Source: CAYZXK01 sp964482395
GTDB taxonomy: Bacteria; Planctomycetota; Phycisphaerae; UBA1845; Fen-1342
NCBI GenBank assembly: GCA_964482395.1
Contig: CAYZXK010000023.1
Location: forward strand, 1 to 16,650
Length of the DNA: 16,650 bases
Direction: 5' to 3'
Shown: piece after piece, positions 1 through 10,950 of the stretch
Numbering within the stretch: position 1 is the first letter of the stretch
Layout: each line of letters begins with the position of its first letter
Made by a program: the position numbers and the translations under genes
Notes under the pieces: model-generated
Database searches by the model: none
Told to the model about the DNA's origin: nothing
Seen by the model: only the letters and a program-made list of their open reading frames with translations

Positions 1-1112
1 GCCCCCAGGGTCGGACCGGACGCGGAGGCCAGCCGCTCGAATTGCAGACCGGTGATGACGTCCGGGTAGCGGCCGTAGCCGTACTCGGGGAAGAAGTCGG
101 TGCCCTTGACCTCATAGCCGGTCGCGACGACGACGGCCCCGACCGCCACCTCGACGAGCAGGTCCTCCTGGTCGTAGCGCAGGGCCTTGGTGGGGCAGAC
201 CCGCTCGCAGAGCTTGCAGCGTCCGGTCTTGTAGTAAGTGCAGTGAGCCCGGTCGATCACCGGCTTGTTGGGGACGGCCTGGGGGAAGGGCACATAGATG
301 GCGGCCCGGTAGCCCAGGCCGGCGTTGAACTCGCTGGGGATCTTCTTGGTCGGACACTTCTGGGTACACAGGCCGCAGCCGGTGCAGAGCTTCTCGTCGA
401 TGCCGCGGGCCTTTTTTCGAATCGTGGCTTTGAAGTTGCCGATGAAACCTTCCAGCTTCTCCAGTTCCGAGTAGGTATACAGCGTGATGTTGGGGTGTTG
501 GGCGACTTCGACCATCCGCGGGGTGAGGATGCATTGCGAACAGTCAAGAGTAGGGAAGGTCTCTGACAGTTGCGCCATGTGTCCGCCGATCGACGGGTCG
601 CGCTCCACCAGGATGACTTTGTGGCCGGCGTTGGCGATGTCGAGGCTGGCCTGGATGCCGGCGATGCCGCCGCCGACCACCAGGGCGGTCTTGGTCACGG
701 GCACGTTGATCGGATGCAGGGGGCGGTTCCGCTTGACCTTCTCCACAATGACGCGGACCAGGTCGATGGCCTTCTGCGTGGTCAGGGGGGTCCGCTCGTG
801 GACCCAGGAACAGTGTTCGCGGAGGTTGGCCATCTCGCACAAAAAGGGATTGAGCCCAGACTCGGCACAGGTTCGCCGGAAGGTCGGCTCGTGCATTCGG
901 GGCGAGCAGGCCGCGACCACCACCCCGGTCAGCCGCTTCTCCTGGATTGCCTGGCGGATCAAGTTCTGGCCGGGGTCCGAACACATGTACTTGTAGTCGA
1001 CGCTGTGCACCACGCCGGGCAGCTCCCCCATCGCCCGAGCGACCTCGGCGCAATCGACCGTCCCGGCGATGTTTTCGCCACAATGACAGACAAACACACC
1101 GATTCGCGGCAT
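1..1112 (-). CDS. hdrA: HdrA-like heterodisulfide reductase subunit A (partial, 3' end beyond window)
   Basis: This is the flavin and iron-sulfur subunit of a heterodisulfide-reductase-like complex. In known HdrABC systems it passes electrons, often by flavin-based bifurcation, to HdrC and HdrB in the cytoplasm. The first 370 residues are visible and the reading frame is open to the window edge, so the C-terminal part is missing. Visible features are an N-terminal domain starting MPRIGVFVCHCG, an FAD-binding GGGIAG at residues 147-152, the HdrA-typical TLDCSQCILTP around residues 188-198, a 4Fe-4S cluster motif CTGCGLCTQKCP (Cys243, 246, 249, 253), and a second motif with Cys291, 299, 302 and 306. 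The ATG at 1112 lies 2 bp after the hdrB stop, so the two are co-transcribed and probably translationally coupled. Family assignment is secure. The electron donor and physiological substrate are not visible, since any MvhD, hydrogenase or dehydrogenase partner would lie to the left. Confidence 0.95.
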   Translation of the reverse strand, partial: MPRIGVFVCHCGENIAGTVDCAEVARAMGELPGVVHSVDYKYMCSDPGQNLIRQAIQEKRLTGVVVAACSPRMHEPTFRRTCAESGLNPFLCEMANLREHCSWVHERTPLTTQKAIDLVRVIVEKVKRNRPLHPINVPVTKTALVVGGGIAGIQASLDIANAGHKVILVERDPSIGGHMAQLSETFPTLDCSQCILTPRMVEVAQHPNITLYTYSELEKLEGFIGNFKATIRKKARGIDEKLCTGCGLCTQKCPTKKIPSEFNAGLGYRAAIYVPFPQAVPNKPVIDRAHCTYYKTGRCKLCERVCPTKALRYDQEDLLVEVAVGAVVVATGYEVKGTDFFPEYGYGRYPDVITGLQFERLASASGPTLG

Positions 1113-1114
1113 GT

Positions 1115-2026
1115 TCAGTCTTCCTTCTGCCCGGCCGCCTGCAAGGCGGCCTGCTCGGCGGGAACTGCGGCGGCCGGCCGCTCGGCGAAGCGGACCGGGA
1201 CGGCGTGCCGGTGCAGCCCCAACTGCCGCGGACTCAGCCCCAACGTCAGACCGATCACCTGGCTGACGTACAGGACGGGGATGGAGTATTTCCGCCCCAG
1301 TCTCCGCTCGATGGCGCTCCGCCGCAGGTCGAGGTTCGTGTGACACATCGGGCAGGCCACCACGATGGCCTCGGCCCCGCGATGGGCGGCGTCCTCCACG
1401 ATCCGCCCGGAAAGCTCGGCCACCGTCTCCAGTCGCGAAATCGAAAAGCCCGCCCCGCAACACTCGACCTTGAAGGCCCAATCGATCGGCTCCGCCCCGA
1501 CCGCCCGCATCAGCTCGTCCATCTCCTGCGGGTCCTCCGGGTGCTTGCAGGGCGCGATCGCCGTCGGGCGGGTCAGATAGCAGCCATAGTAGCAGGCCAC
1601 CTTGCGGCCGAAAGGCTGACGTACCTTCTGCTTCAGCCCATCGGTGGCACAGCGTCCCAGAACTTCCAGCACGCTCAGCACGCGCGTCCGGCCGGCCAGC
1701 GGCAGCTCGATGATGGAGCTGATCTGCCGGCGCAGGTCCGGGTCCTGGAGCAACTGGTGACGGGTGGCGGCCATTCGGCTCAGGCAGGCCGAGCACGGAA
1801 CCAGCAATTCCTCCAGGCCGGCCTGCTCGGCCAGAGCCAGCACGCGGGCGGGCAGCGCCAGGGCCAGCTTGTGATTGAGGCTGTGTGCGGCACTGGCCCC
1901 GCAGCAGTTCCAATCCGGGACTTCCGCGAATTCCAGCCCCAGCACCGGGGCGATCGCCTGCAAAGACTCGTTGTACTCCCGCGAGGAGCCTTCCAGCGAA
2001 CAGCCGGGATAGAAGCCCAGCTTCAT
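1115..2026 (-). CDS. hdrB: HdrB-like heterodisulfide reductase subunit B
   Basis: HdrB is the catalytic subunit that, in methanogens, reduces the CoM-S-S-CoB heterodisulfide at two noncubane 4Fe-4S clusters. In bacteria the disulfide or other acceptor is usually unknown. The 303-residue protein has two complete CCG cysteine motifs. The first has Cys9, Cys41-Cys42, Cys78 and Cys81 (spacing C-x31-CC-x35-C-x2-C). The second has Cys149, Cys189-Cys190, Cys225 and Cys228 (C-x39-CC-x34-C-x2-C). All cluster ligands therefore appear intact and I expect a functional enzyme. Length is normal for the family. The start overlaps the hdrC stop in an ATGA arrangement, which indicates translational coupling. 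Glycolate oxidase GlcF and succinate dehydrogenase SdhE share CCG domains, but the neighbouring hdrC and hdrA favour HdrB. Confidence 0.95.
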   Translation of the reverse strand: MKLGFYPGCSLEGSSREYNESLQAIAPVLGLEFAEVPDWNCCGASAAHSLNHKLALALPARVLALAEQAGLEELLVPCSACLSRMAATRHQLLQDPDLRRQISSIIELPLAGRTRVLSVLEVLGRCATDGLKQKVRQPFGRKVACYYGCYLTRPTAIAPCKHPEDPQEMDELMRAVGAEPIDWAFKVECCGAGFSISRLETVAELSGRIVEDAAHRGAEAIVVACPMCHTNLDLRRSAIERRLGRKYSIPVLYVSQVIGLTLGLSPRQLGLHRHAVPVRFAERPAAAVPAEQAALQAAGQKED

Positions 2027-2604
2027 GTGCGCTCCTCCCTGGGGGCGGCGGTGCGCTCGAAAAGCCGCCGAACAGCGGCCCGGCCGGGAATGGAATGCGG
2101 CAGGAGCTTCAGCTTGCCCCGCTTCAGCAGTCGCGGCGCCACCAGCACGTCCTGGAGCAGGTGGAGAGTCCGCAGTTTATAGCCCGCAATCAGCCCGACC
2201 TCGTGCAGCCGGCCGCCTTTGCGGATCGAGTCCAAGAAGGACTCGTGGAAAGCCAGAATGTCCTTGGCCTTGGGATGCACCAGCCCCCGCCGCAGCGACT
2301 CCTGTCGGAGGTATTCCATGATGCGCGGGAGGTCGACCTCCTGGGGGCAGCGCGCCGCACAGGTTTCGCAAGTCAGGCACAGCCAGATGGAGAGCGATCG
2401 CAAAGCCTGCTCTTCCAGCTCCGGCAAACCAAGCTGAAGCAGCCGGAGGATCTGGTTGGGCGAGTGGTCAGCTTCGGCGGCCAGCGGGCAGCCGGCCGTG
2501 CACTTGCCGCACTGATAACACTTCAAGACCGACTCGCCGGTCGCTTCCTGGACCTCAGTGGCCAAGCCTTGCCGATGGGCGGTGTGCTGCGACGAGCCGG
2601 ACAT
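2023..2604 (-). CDS. hdrC: HdrC-like heterodisulfide reductase subunit C
   Basis: HdrC is a small ferredoxin-like subunit that carries electrons from HdrA to HdrB. The 193-residue protein has two classical 4Fe-4S motifs: CYQCGKCTAGCP (Cys29, 32, 35, 39) and CLTCETCAARCP (Cys76, 79, 82, 86). Helical segments follow, as expected for the family. The ATG at 2604 is preceded by a good ribosome-binding site (GGAGAGA, 2609-2615, GGAG about 7 nt from the ATG), which fixes the start. It is the first gene of the operon, in the order hdrC-hdrB-hdrA, and overlaps hdrB by 4 bp. A strong sigma-54 promoter match lies about 100 bp upstream, so transcription is probably dependent on an activator that is not encoded in this window. 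The first 25 or so residues are hydrophilic and not conserved in character. Confidence 0.94.
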   Translation of the reverse strand: MSGSSQHTAHRQGLATEVQEATGESVLKCYQCGKCTAGCPLAAEADHSPNQILRLLQLGLPELEEQALRSLSIWLCLTCETCAARCPQEVDLPRIMEYLRQESLRRGLVHPKAKDILAFHESFLDSIRKGGRLHEVGLIAGYKLRTLHLLQDVLVAPRLLKRGKLKLLPHSIPGRAAVRRLFERTAAPREERT

Positions 2605-2698
2605 TCACTCTCTCCAGGAGGACTGCCGATCGATTCCCGGTCGGCGCGCGAAGGCCAGGTTACGCAAGCAGGCCCCAAGCCCTCGGACAGTGACCGGT

Positions 2699-2714
2699 AA
2701 GCAAGCCGCGTGCC
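2699..2714 (-). promoter_or_regulatory. Sigma-54 (RpoN) -24/-12 promoter for hdrCBA
   Basis: Read on the minus strand, this is GGCACGCGGCTTGCTT. It has the invariant GG (2713-2714) and GC (2701-2702) separated by exactly 10 bp, and it fits the consensus TGGCACG-N4-TTGCW at all but the first T. Transcription would begin near 2690, giving a leader of about 85 nt before hdrC. Sigma-54 promoters need an ATP-driven enhancer-binding protein, usually acting at dyad sites 80-200 bp upstream. Two inverted repeats lie in that range. Confidence 0.75.
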
Positions 2715-2820
2715 GCAAAGACTCGACGGGCTTCCTCTTTAAGTAACCATGCCGCAGATAGTTACGGACGCATTGGCGGCCGTGGCCGGCTCGCGGCCCT
2801 GGCTGGAAGTGGTGAAAGCC

Positions 2821-2862
2821 CGCTGGCCGTGGGAAAAACCTCGCAGCCCAAAGCGGCCAGCG
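2821..2862. repeat. Bulged 13-bp inverted repeat upstream of hdrC
   Basis: CGCTGGCCG (2821-2829) pairs with CGGCCAGCG (2854-2862). The stem continues as TGGG (2830-2833) with CCCA (2847-2850), leaving a 3-nt bulge (AAG) and a 13-nt loop. No T-run follows on either strand, so it is not a standard intrinsic terminator. It lies 93 nt beyond the hppA stop and about 130-170 bp upstream of the predicted hdrC transcription start. It could be an RNA 3' stabiliser or terminator for hppA, or a DNA binding site for an activator. The pairing is seen directly; the role is inferred. Confidence 0.55.
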
Positions 2863-2873
2863 TGGTGTCCGGA

Positions 2874-2891
2874 CTAGAGGGACCGCTCTAG
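2874..2891. promoter_or_regulatory. 18-bp dyad, possible enhancer-binding-protein site
   Basis: CTAGAG (2874-2879) and CTCTAG (2886-2891) form a perfect 6-bp inverted repeat around a 6-bp centre. Its centre is about 190 bp upstream of the predicted sigma-54 start site, which is a normal distance for an upstream activator site. A single copy is present, so function is only suggested. Confidence 0.35.
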
Positions 2892-2954
2892 CTGTAGCGG
2901 ACTCCGAGGGCAGCGTGTCGCACCTGACGAAATCGACGGCCGACAGCCGGCGGC

Positions 2955-5597
2955 TCAGGTTTGGTCCTGAGATTTCTCGGCCTCAACACTCATCGCGGCC
3001 AGCTCGGGCGCCTCGCGCTTGGACTGCCATACGGCCCATAAAATGATCAGGGCCGATACGATGACCGCGCCGATGATGACGATATCCACGGGCTTGAAGC
3101 CGAACTCAGTCGGCAGGATAAACCTGGCCGCCACCACAGCCGGCAACTGCGCGCCGGCCTTGACCGCGTCGACGATTTCGCGGTGATAGGGGACCATCAG
3201 GGGGACGGCCATGATGGAGACCATGTTCATGACCTTGAGCAGCGGGTTGACGGCGGGGCCGGCGGTGTCCTTGAGCGGGTCGCCGACCGTGTCGCCGGTG
3301 ACGCTGGCTTTGTGCTTTTCGCTGCCTTTACCCATGTTCTTTTCGATATTGCGCGGTTCATCCTCGACCATTTTCTTGGCGTTGTCCCAGGCTCCGCCGG
3401 CGTTGCACATGAAGGAGGCCATGAGCTGGCCGACGACGATCGCGCCGCCGAGGAAGCCGGCCAGGCCAACCGGGCCGAGCACGTATCCGACCAGAACCGG
3501 GGTGAAGACGCCAAGCAGAGCGGGGCCGATGAGTTCGTGCTGGGCGGCCGCGGTGCAGATGGCGACCACCCGGGCGTAGTTCGGCCGCTTCTTGCCTTCC
3601 CAGATTGCCCGGTCGCGGAACTGGACCCGGCACTCGTTGACGATGAGGTAGGCGGCCCGTCCCACGGCCCGGATCAGCATTCCGGAGAACATCAGCGGGA
3701 CCGCTCCGCCGACCAGCATCCCGATCAGGAGCTTGGGATTGGAGATGGTCAGCAAGCCGGCCACGTGGTTGAACAGGGCGGGCGGGAGCGGCTTGTCCTC
3801 GCTTTGCCCGCCGGAGCCGATCACGGTGATGAAAGAGGCGAACAATGAGACCGCTGCGATCACCGCTGACCCGATGGCCACGCCTTTGGTGACCGCTTTG
3901 GTGGTGTTGCCGACTGCGTCGAGGTCGGCCAGGACTTGTCGGGCCTCGGCGTATTTCTCGGCGCCCATCTCATTTTTATCGAACCCCATCTCGGCGATGC
4001 CATTGCCATTGTCGGCGACCGGTCCGAACACGTCCATCGAGATCGTGTTTCCGGTTAGAGTCAGCATGCCGATGCCGCACATTGCCACCCCGTAGGCGAT
4101 GAACACCGCGTTGGTGCCCTGGTAGACCAGCACGGACAGGAAGATGGCCACGCACAGGACCACGCCGGTCCAGACCGCGGATTCGTACCCGACGGCCAGC
4201 CCTTCGATAATGGTGGTGGCATGGCCGGTGGCGGTGTTGCGTTTGATTCCGCGGACTGGTCGGTATTCGGTGCCGGTGAAGTATTCGGTCGTGCGGTTCA
4301 GGGCTATGCACAGCAGGATGCCGACGAAGCAGGTGATGGCCGGTCGCATGTCCAAACCGTGGATGCCGAAGTTGAAGTACCAGGGCAGGGTCGAAATGCT
4401 GGCCCAGGCGGTCTCGGTGAGGGTGCCGCGGGCGACCATGTCGGCGTTGAAGTGCAGATAGAACAGGCCCAGGACGATGAATCCGATAACCGAGATCAGC
4501 GACCCCAGCACAAAGCCGCGGTTGATCGCTCGCATGGCCACCGCGACGTTACCCTTGTCGGGCGCCCGGACGGTGTAGGTGGAGATGATGGAGCCGATCA
4601 CGCCGATGGCCCGCACCAGGATGGGGAAAATCACGCCTTTGTGGCCGAAGGAGGCCCAGCCCAGGATCATGGCGGCGACGATGGTGACCTCGTAGGACTC
4701 GAAGATGTCGGCGGCCATTCCGGCGCAGTCGCCCACGTTGTCGCCGACGTTGTCGGCGATGGTAGCCGCGTTGCGGGGATCGTCCTCGGGGATGTCCTTC
4801 TCGACCTTGCCGACCAGGTCGGCGCCGACGTCGGCGGCCTTGGTATAGATTCCGCCGCCCACCCGCATGAACAGGGCCAGCAGCGTCCCACCGAAGCCGA
4901 AGCCCAGCAGGGCTTCATAAGCCCGCTCGCCGAAGGTCATGAAGATCAGGGTCCCCCCCAGCAGGCCCAAGCCATCGGTGAGCATGCCGGTGATGGTTCC
5001 GGTCCGGTAACCGAGCATGAGGGCCTTGCCGAAGCCGACCGGGGCGGCGGCCGCCACGCGCAGGTTACCGGTGGTGGCCAGGCGCATCCCGACGAAGCCA
5101 ACCGTGCCCGAGAAAAACGCCCCCAACGCAAAGGCGCCGGCCCGGCCGAAAGCGAACGGGCTGAGCCAGTCCCGGTCTTGCAGGGCTTTGGTCAGGTAAA
5201 GTACGCCGATCAGGATGACGATCAGCACCGCCACGGTGGAGAGCTGCCGTTTGAGGTATGCGTTGGCCCCTTCGCGCACGGCGGCCGCGATCTCCTGCAT
5301 CCGGGGGGTGCCCTGATCCGCCCGTCGCACGTATGCCACCAGGCTGCCTGCGTACACCAGAGCCCCGATGGCGGTGGCCAGCACCAGCCACAGCATGACC
5401 CGCTCGATGTTTTCGTAGTGGGGGCTGGTCATGAAGGAGAAGTACTCGAATCCGCCGTGACTCTCCTGGGCCTGTGCCAGCAGGCCGGTGGGGGCCCCGA
5501 AAACGACGGCATGTACGAACAGCCCCAGACACGTGATACAGATTACCACCAGTCCCAGAGTTGGCAGGCGGCGACGACGGGGTAATGAGTGTTGCAC
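2955..5597 (-). CDS. hppA: Membrane-bound proton-translocating pyrophosphatase, K+-independent type
   Basis: This integral membrane pump couples hydrolysis of pyrophosphate to export of H+. It is assigned to the M-PPase family by DVGADLVGKVEKD (from Asp256), the IPEDDPRN and ADNVGDNVGDCAGMAADIFE substrate/Mg-binding segments, and the C-terminal GDTVGDPLKDTAGP motif. At the residue that separates the two classes the protein has GNTTKA (Lys567), the signature of potassium-independent H+-PPases; the potassium-dependent class has Ala there. Many hydrophobic segments fit a polytopic pump. I chose the GTG at 5597 because AAAGGAG (5605-5611) sits 7 nt upstream; the frame is open further up to 5876 without a better site. 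The 880 residues exceed the usual 670-800, partly because of about 55 extra N-terminal residues with RRRR and a hydrophobic stretch that resembles a signal peptide or additional helix. It is monocistronic as far as the sequence shows. Confidence 0.95.
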   Translation of the reverse strand: MQHSLPRRRRLPTLGLVVICITCLGLFVHAVVFGAPTGLLAQAQESHGGFEYFSFMTSPHYENIERVMLWLVLATAIGALVYAGSLVAYVRRADQGTPRMQEIAAAVREGANAYLKRQLSTVAVLIVILIGVLYLTKALQDRDWLSPFAFGRAGAFALGAFFSGTVGFVGMRLATTGNLRVAAAAPVGFGKALMLGYRTGTITGMLTDGLGLLGGTLIFMTFGERAYEALLGFGFGGTLLALFMRVGGGIYTKAADVGADLVGKVEKDIPEDDPRNAATIADNVGDNVGDCAGMAADIFESYEVTIVAAMILGWASFGHKGVIFPILVRAIGVIGSIISTYTVRAPDKGNVAVAMRAINRGFVLGSLISVIGFIVLGLFYLHFNADMVARGTLTETAWASISTLPWYFNFGIHGLDMRPAITCFVGILLCIALNRTTEYFTGTEYRPVRGIKRNTATGHATTIIEGLAVGYESAVWTGVVLCVAIFLSVLVYQGTNAVFIAYGVAMCGIGMLTLTGNTISMDVFGPVADNGNGIAEMGFDKNEMGAEKYAEARQVLADLDAVGNTTKAVTKGVAIGSAVIAAVSLFASFITVIGSGGQSEDKPLPPALFNHVAGLLTISNPKLLIGMLVGGAVPLMFSGMLIRAVGRAAYLIVNECRVQFRDRAIWEGKKRPNYARVVAICTAAAQHELIGPALLGVFTPVLVGYVLGPVGLAGFLGGAIVVGQLMASFMCNAGGAWDNAKKMVEDEPRNIEKNMGKGSEKHKASVTGDTVGDPLKDTAGPAVNPLLKVMNMVSIMAVPLMVPYHREIVDAVKAGAQLPAVVAARFILPTEFGFKPVDIVIIGAVIVSALIILWAVWQSKREAPELAAMSVEAEKSQDQT

Positions 5598-5635
5598 GGC
5601 TGAACTCCTTTGACCTATCCCGCACAGGGTGCCCC

Positions 5636-5667
5636 GGTCTGGATGCGCGGACCCAAGATGCCAGACC
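5636..5667 (-). repeat. Hairpin in the hppA 5' leader
   Basis: GGTCTGG (5636-5642) and CCAGACC (5661-5667) form a perfect 7-bp stem with an 18-nt loop. It lies about 25 nt upstream of the hppA ribosome-binding site and inside the predicted 170-nt leader. I do not recognise a riboswitch class. Confidence 0.4.
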
Positions 5668-5772
5668 CCATCGGTGCCGTCGGCCGCAGGCCCCGCACCG
5701 CGCCCCAGCAGGCCGGCCCGACGCCCAACCAACAACGGGGCGGGCTTCCGCCCGACGGCGCAACAGCCGGGC

Positions 5773-5800
5773 ACTATACGATCTGGTGGGCACAATTCAA
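5773..5800 (-). promoter_or_regulatory. Sigma-70-type promoter for hppA
   Basis: On the minus strand TTGAAT (5795-5800) and TATAGT (5773-5778) are separated by 16 bp, close to the housekeeping consensus. Transcription would start near 5766, leaving a leader of about 170 nt before the GTG at 5597. Confidence 0.55.
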
Positions 5801-5923
5801 GGCGGGGGTCGGAACTGAGCTTTCCTATGTCGGCTCCGGGGGAACCGGACCAGGAGGGCCGCCCGGGCCGCTGCACGCCGGCCGGGGCCGCCAGTGCCGC
5901 TCGCCGGGGGTCGCCCCGCGCGA

Positions 5924-5929
5924 TATACT
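5924..5929 (+). promoter_or_regulatory. Possible -10 element for efp
   Basis: TATACT is a good -10 hexamer about 110 bp upstream of efp. The -35 at 17 bp spacing is poor. A weaker alternative is TTGACT (5937-5942) followed at 18 bp by GCATAT (5961-5966). A sigma-54-like GG-N10-GC motif (5949-5962) overlaps that alternative. The sequence does not decide among them. Confidence 0.35.
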
Positions 5930-6040
5930 TTTTACCTTGACTGGATCAGGCACCGGGCGTGCATATGCGCGCCACTGGCGTGGCGGGGTCGATCTAAGTG
6001 GCGGGCAGTCGCGAACCGGGCCGGGAAACAGGAGCAATGA

Positions 6041-6604
6041 ATGATCAAAGCCAGCGAACTCAAGAAGGGCAAGGTCATTGAATACGAAGGCGCCCTCTAC
6101 TCGGTCAGCGATATCCAGCGTGTCTCTAAAGGCAACTGGCGCAGCTACTTGCAGGTGAAGCTCAAGTCCCTCAAGGACGGACGCATCCTGGATGCCCGAA
6201 TGTCGGTGGACGACCGCGTCGAGACCCCCTTCGTCGATACCAAGCCCTACCAGTATCTCTATCGCGACGGCGACAACTTCATCCTTATGGACCAGCAGAC
6301 GTTCGATCAGATACCCGCCCCGGCGGAGGTCATGGGCGACGCCGACCGGTACCTGCGCGGCAACGAGATGGTCACGGTCTCATTCATCGAGGGCAAGATC
6401 GTGGCGGTTGAGCTGCCCAACGTGGTCGAGCTGAAGGTGATCGATACGCCGCCGGTGGTCAAGGGCGCCACCGCCACCAACCAGTCCAAGGAGGCCACAT
6501 TGGAGACCGGCCTGCGGGTCCGCGTGCCGCCCTTCATCGAGGTGGGAGAGGAAGTGCGGGTCGACACGCGTACCGGCGAGTACCTGGAGCGGGCCAAGGG
6601 CTGA
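6041..6604 (+). CDS. efp: Elongation factor P
   Basis: EF-P binds the ribosome between the P and E sites and rescues stalling at consecutive prolines. The 187-residue length, the three-domain layout and the closing motifs PPVVKGATATNQSKEATLETG and VDTRTGEYLERA identify the family clearly. The ATG at 6041 follows AGGAG (6030-6034) at 6 nt. The domain I loop, which in most bacteria reads KPGKGxA or KPGRGxA with a modified Lys or Arg at its tip, here reads VSKGNWRSY. Asn32 aligns with the modified residue, Lys30 and Arg34 lie to either side, and Trp33 replaces Gly. The protein is therefore either unmodified or modified at a different residue. The YeiP paralogue is less likely because the C-terminal motif is of the EF-P type. 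It precedes secA by 161 bp on the same strand, so co-transcription is possible; no clear terminator separates them. Confidence 0.95.
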   Translation: MIKASELKKGKVIEYEGALYSVSDIQRVSKGNWRSYLQVKLKSLKDGRILDARMSVDDRVETPFVDTKPYQYLYRDGDNFILMDQQTFDQIPAPAEVMGDADRYLRGNEMVTVSFIEGKIVAVELPNVVELKVIDTPPVVKGATATNQSKEATLETGLRVRVPPFIEVGEEVRVDTRTGEYLERAKG

Positions 6605-6765
6605 CATGTGGGAAAAGGGCGCCGTGGAAAGGTGGAAGCGGCGACGAGCGGGAACCGGGATCCGGACGTGAAAACGGCTCGGGCGGCAAACCTCCCCGGG
6701 TGCACGCGGCCTGGCTTTGCCACCTTGGTACCTCGCGGCGTGGCCAGGTCGGCGAGCGAGCGCCG

Positions 6766-10902
<4,137 letters not shown>

Positions 10903-10950
10903 AGCAAAGGGGGCACAGTTCTGCTCGATGCCAAGCCGAGCGCCCCGGGG

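Larger units (their letters stand above)
2605..2954. other. Intergenic region between hdrC and hppA
   Basis: This is a 350-bp non-coding stretch between two minus-strand genes. It holds the hdrC ribosome-binding site, a sigma-54 promoter match, a short GTAAC/GTTAC inverted pair (2743-2747 and 2761-2765), a bulged 13-bp inverted repeat (2821-2862) and an 18-bp dyad (2874-2891). I see no convincing ORF, tRNA or classical U-tract terminator for hppA. Confidence 0.7.
5598..6040. other. Divergent intergenic region between hppA and efp
   Basis: This 443-bp region separates two divergent genes. It carries a sigma-70-type promoter for hppA, a hairpin in the hppA leader, and candidate promoters for efp. 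Very GC-rich stretches give chance open frames in several registers, but none has a recognisable product. Confidence 0.6.

Noticed and set aside
947..2182. Plus-strand open frame of 411 codons opposite hdrA, hdrB and hdrC
   Set aside because: The cysteine motifs of all three hdr genes lie on the minus strand; this frame is a shadow.
2935..2954. Small GC-rich hairpin just after the hppA stop as an intrinsic terminator
   Set aside because: The stem is only about 4 bp (GCCG/CGGC) and no T-run follows.
4221..5585. Plus-strand open frame of 454 codons opposite hppA
   Set aside because: It is antisense to the conserved pyrophosphatase and its composition (Gly, His, Gln, Asp) is that of a GC-rich shadow frame.
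5598..5876. N-terminal extension of hppA upstream of the GTG at 5597
   Set aside because: The frame stays open, but a strong ribosome-binding site directly precedes the GTG, and the predicted promoter at 5773-5800 would lie inside the extension.
10903..10950. Bidirectional terminator between convergent secA and the M16 gene
   Set aside because: The 48-bp gap has no clear stem with T-tracts on either side.
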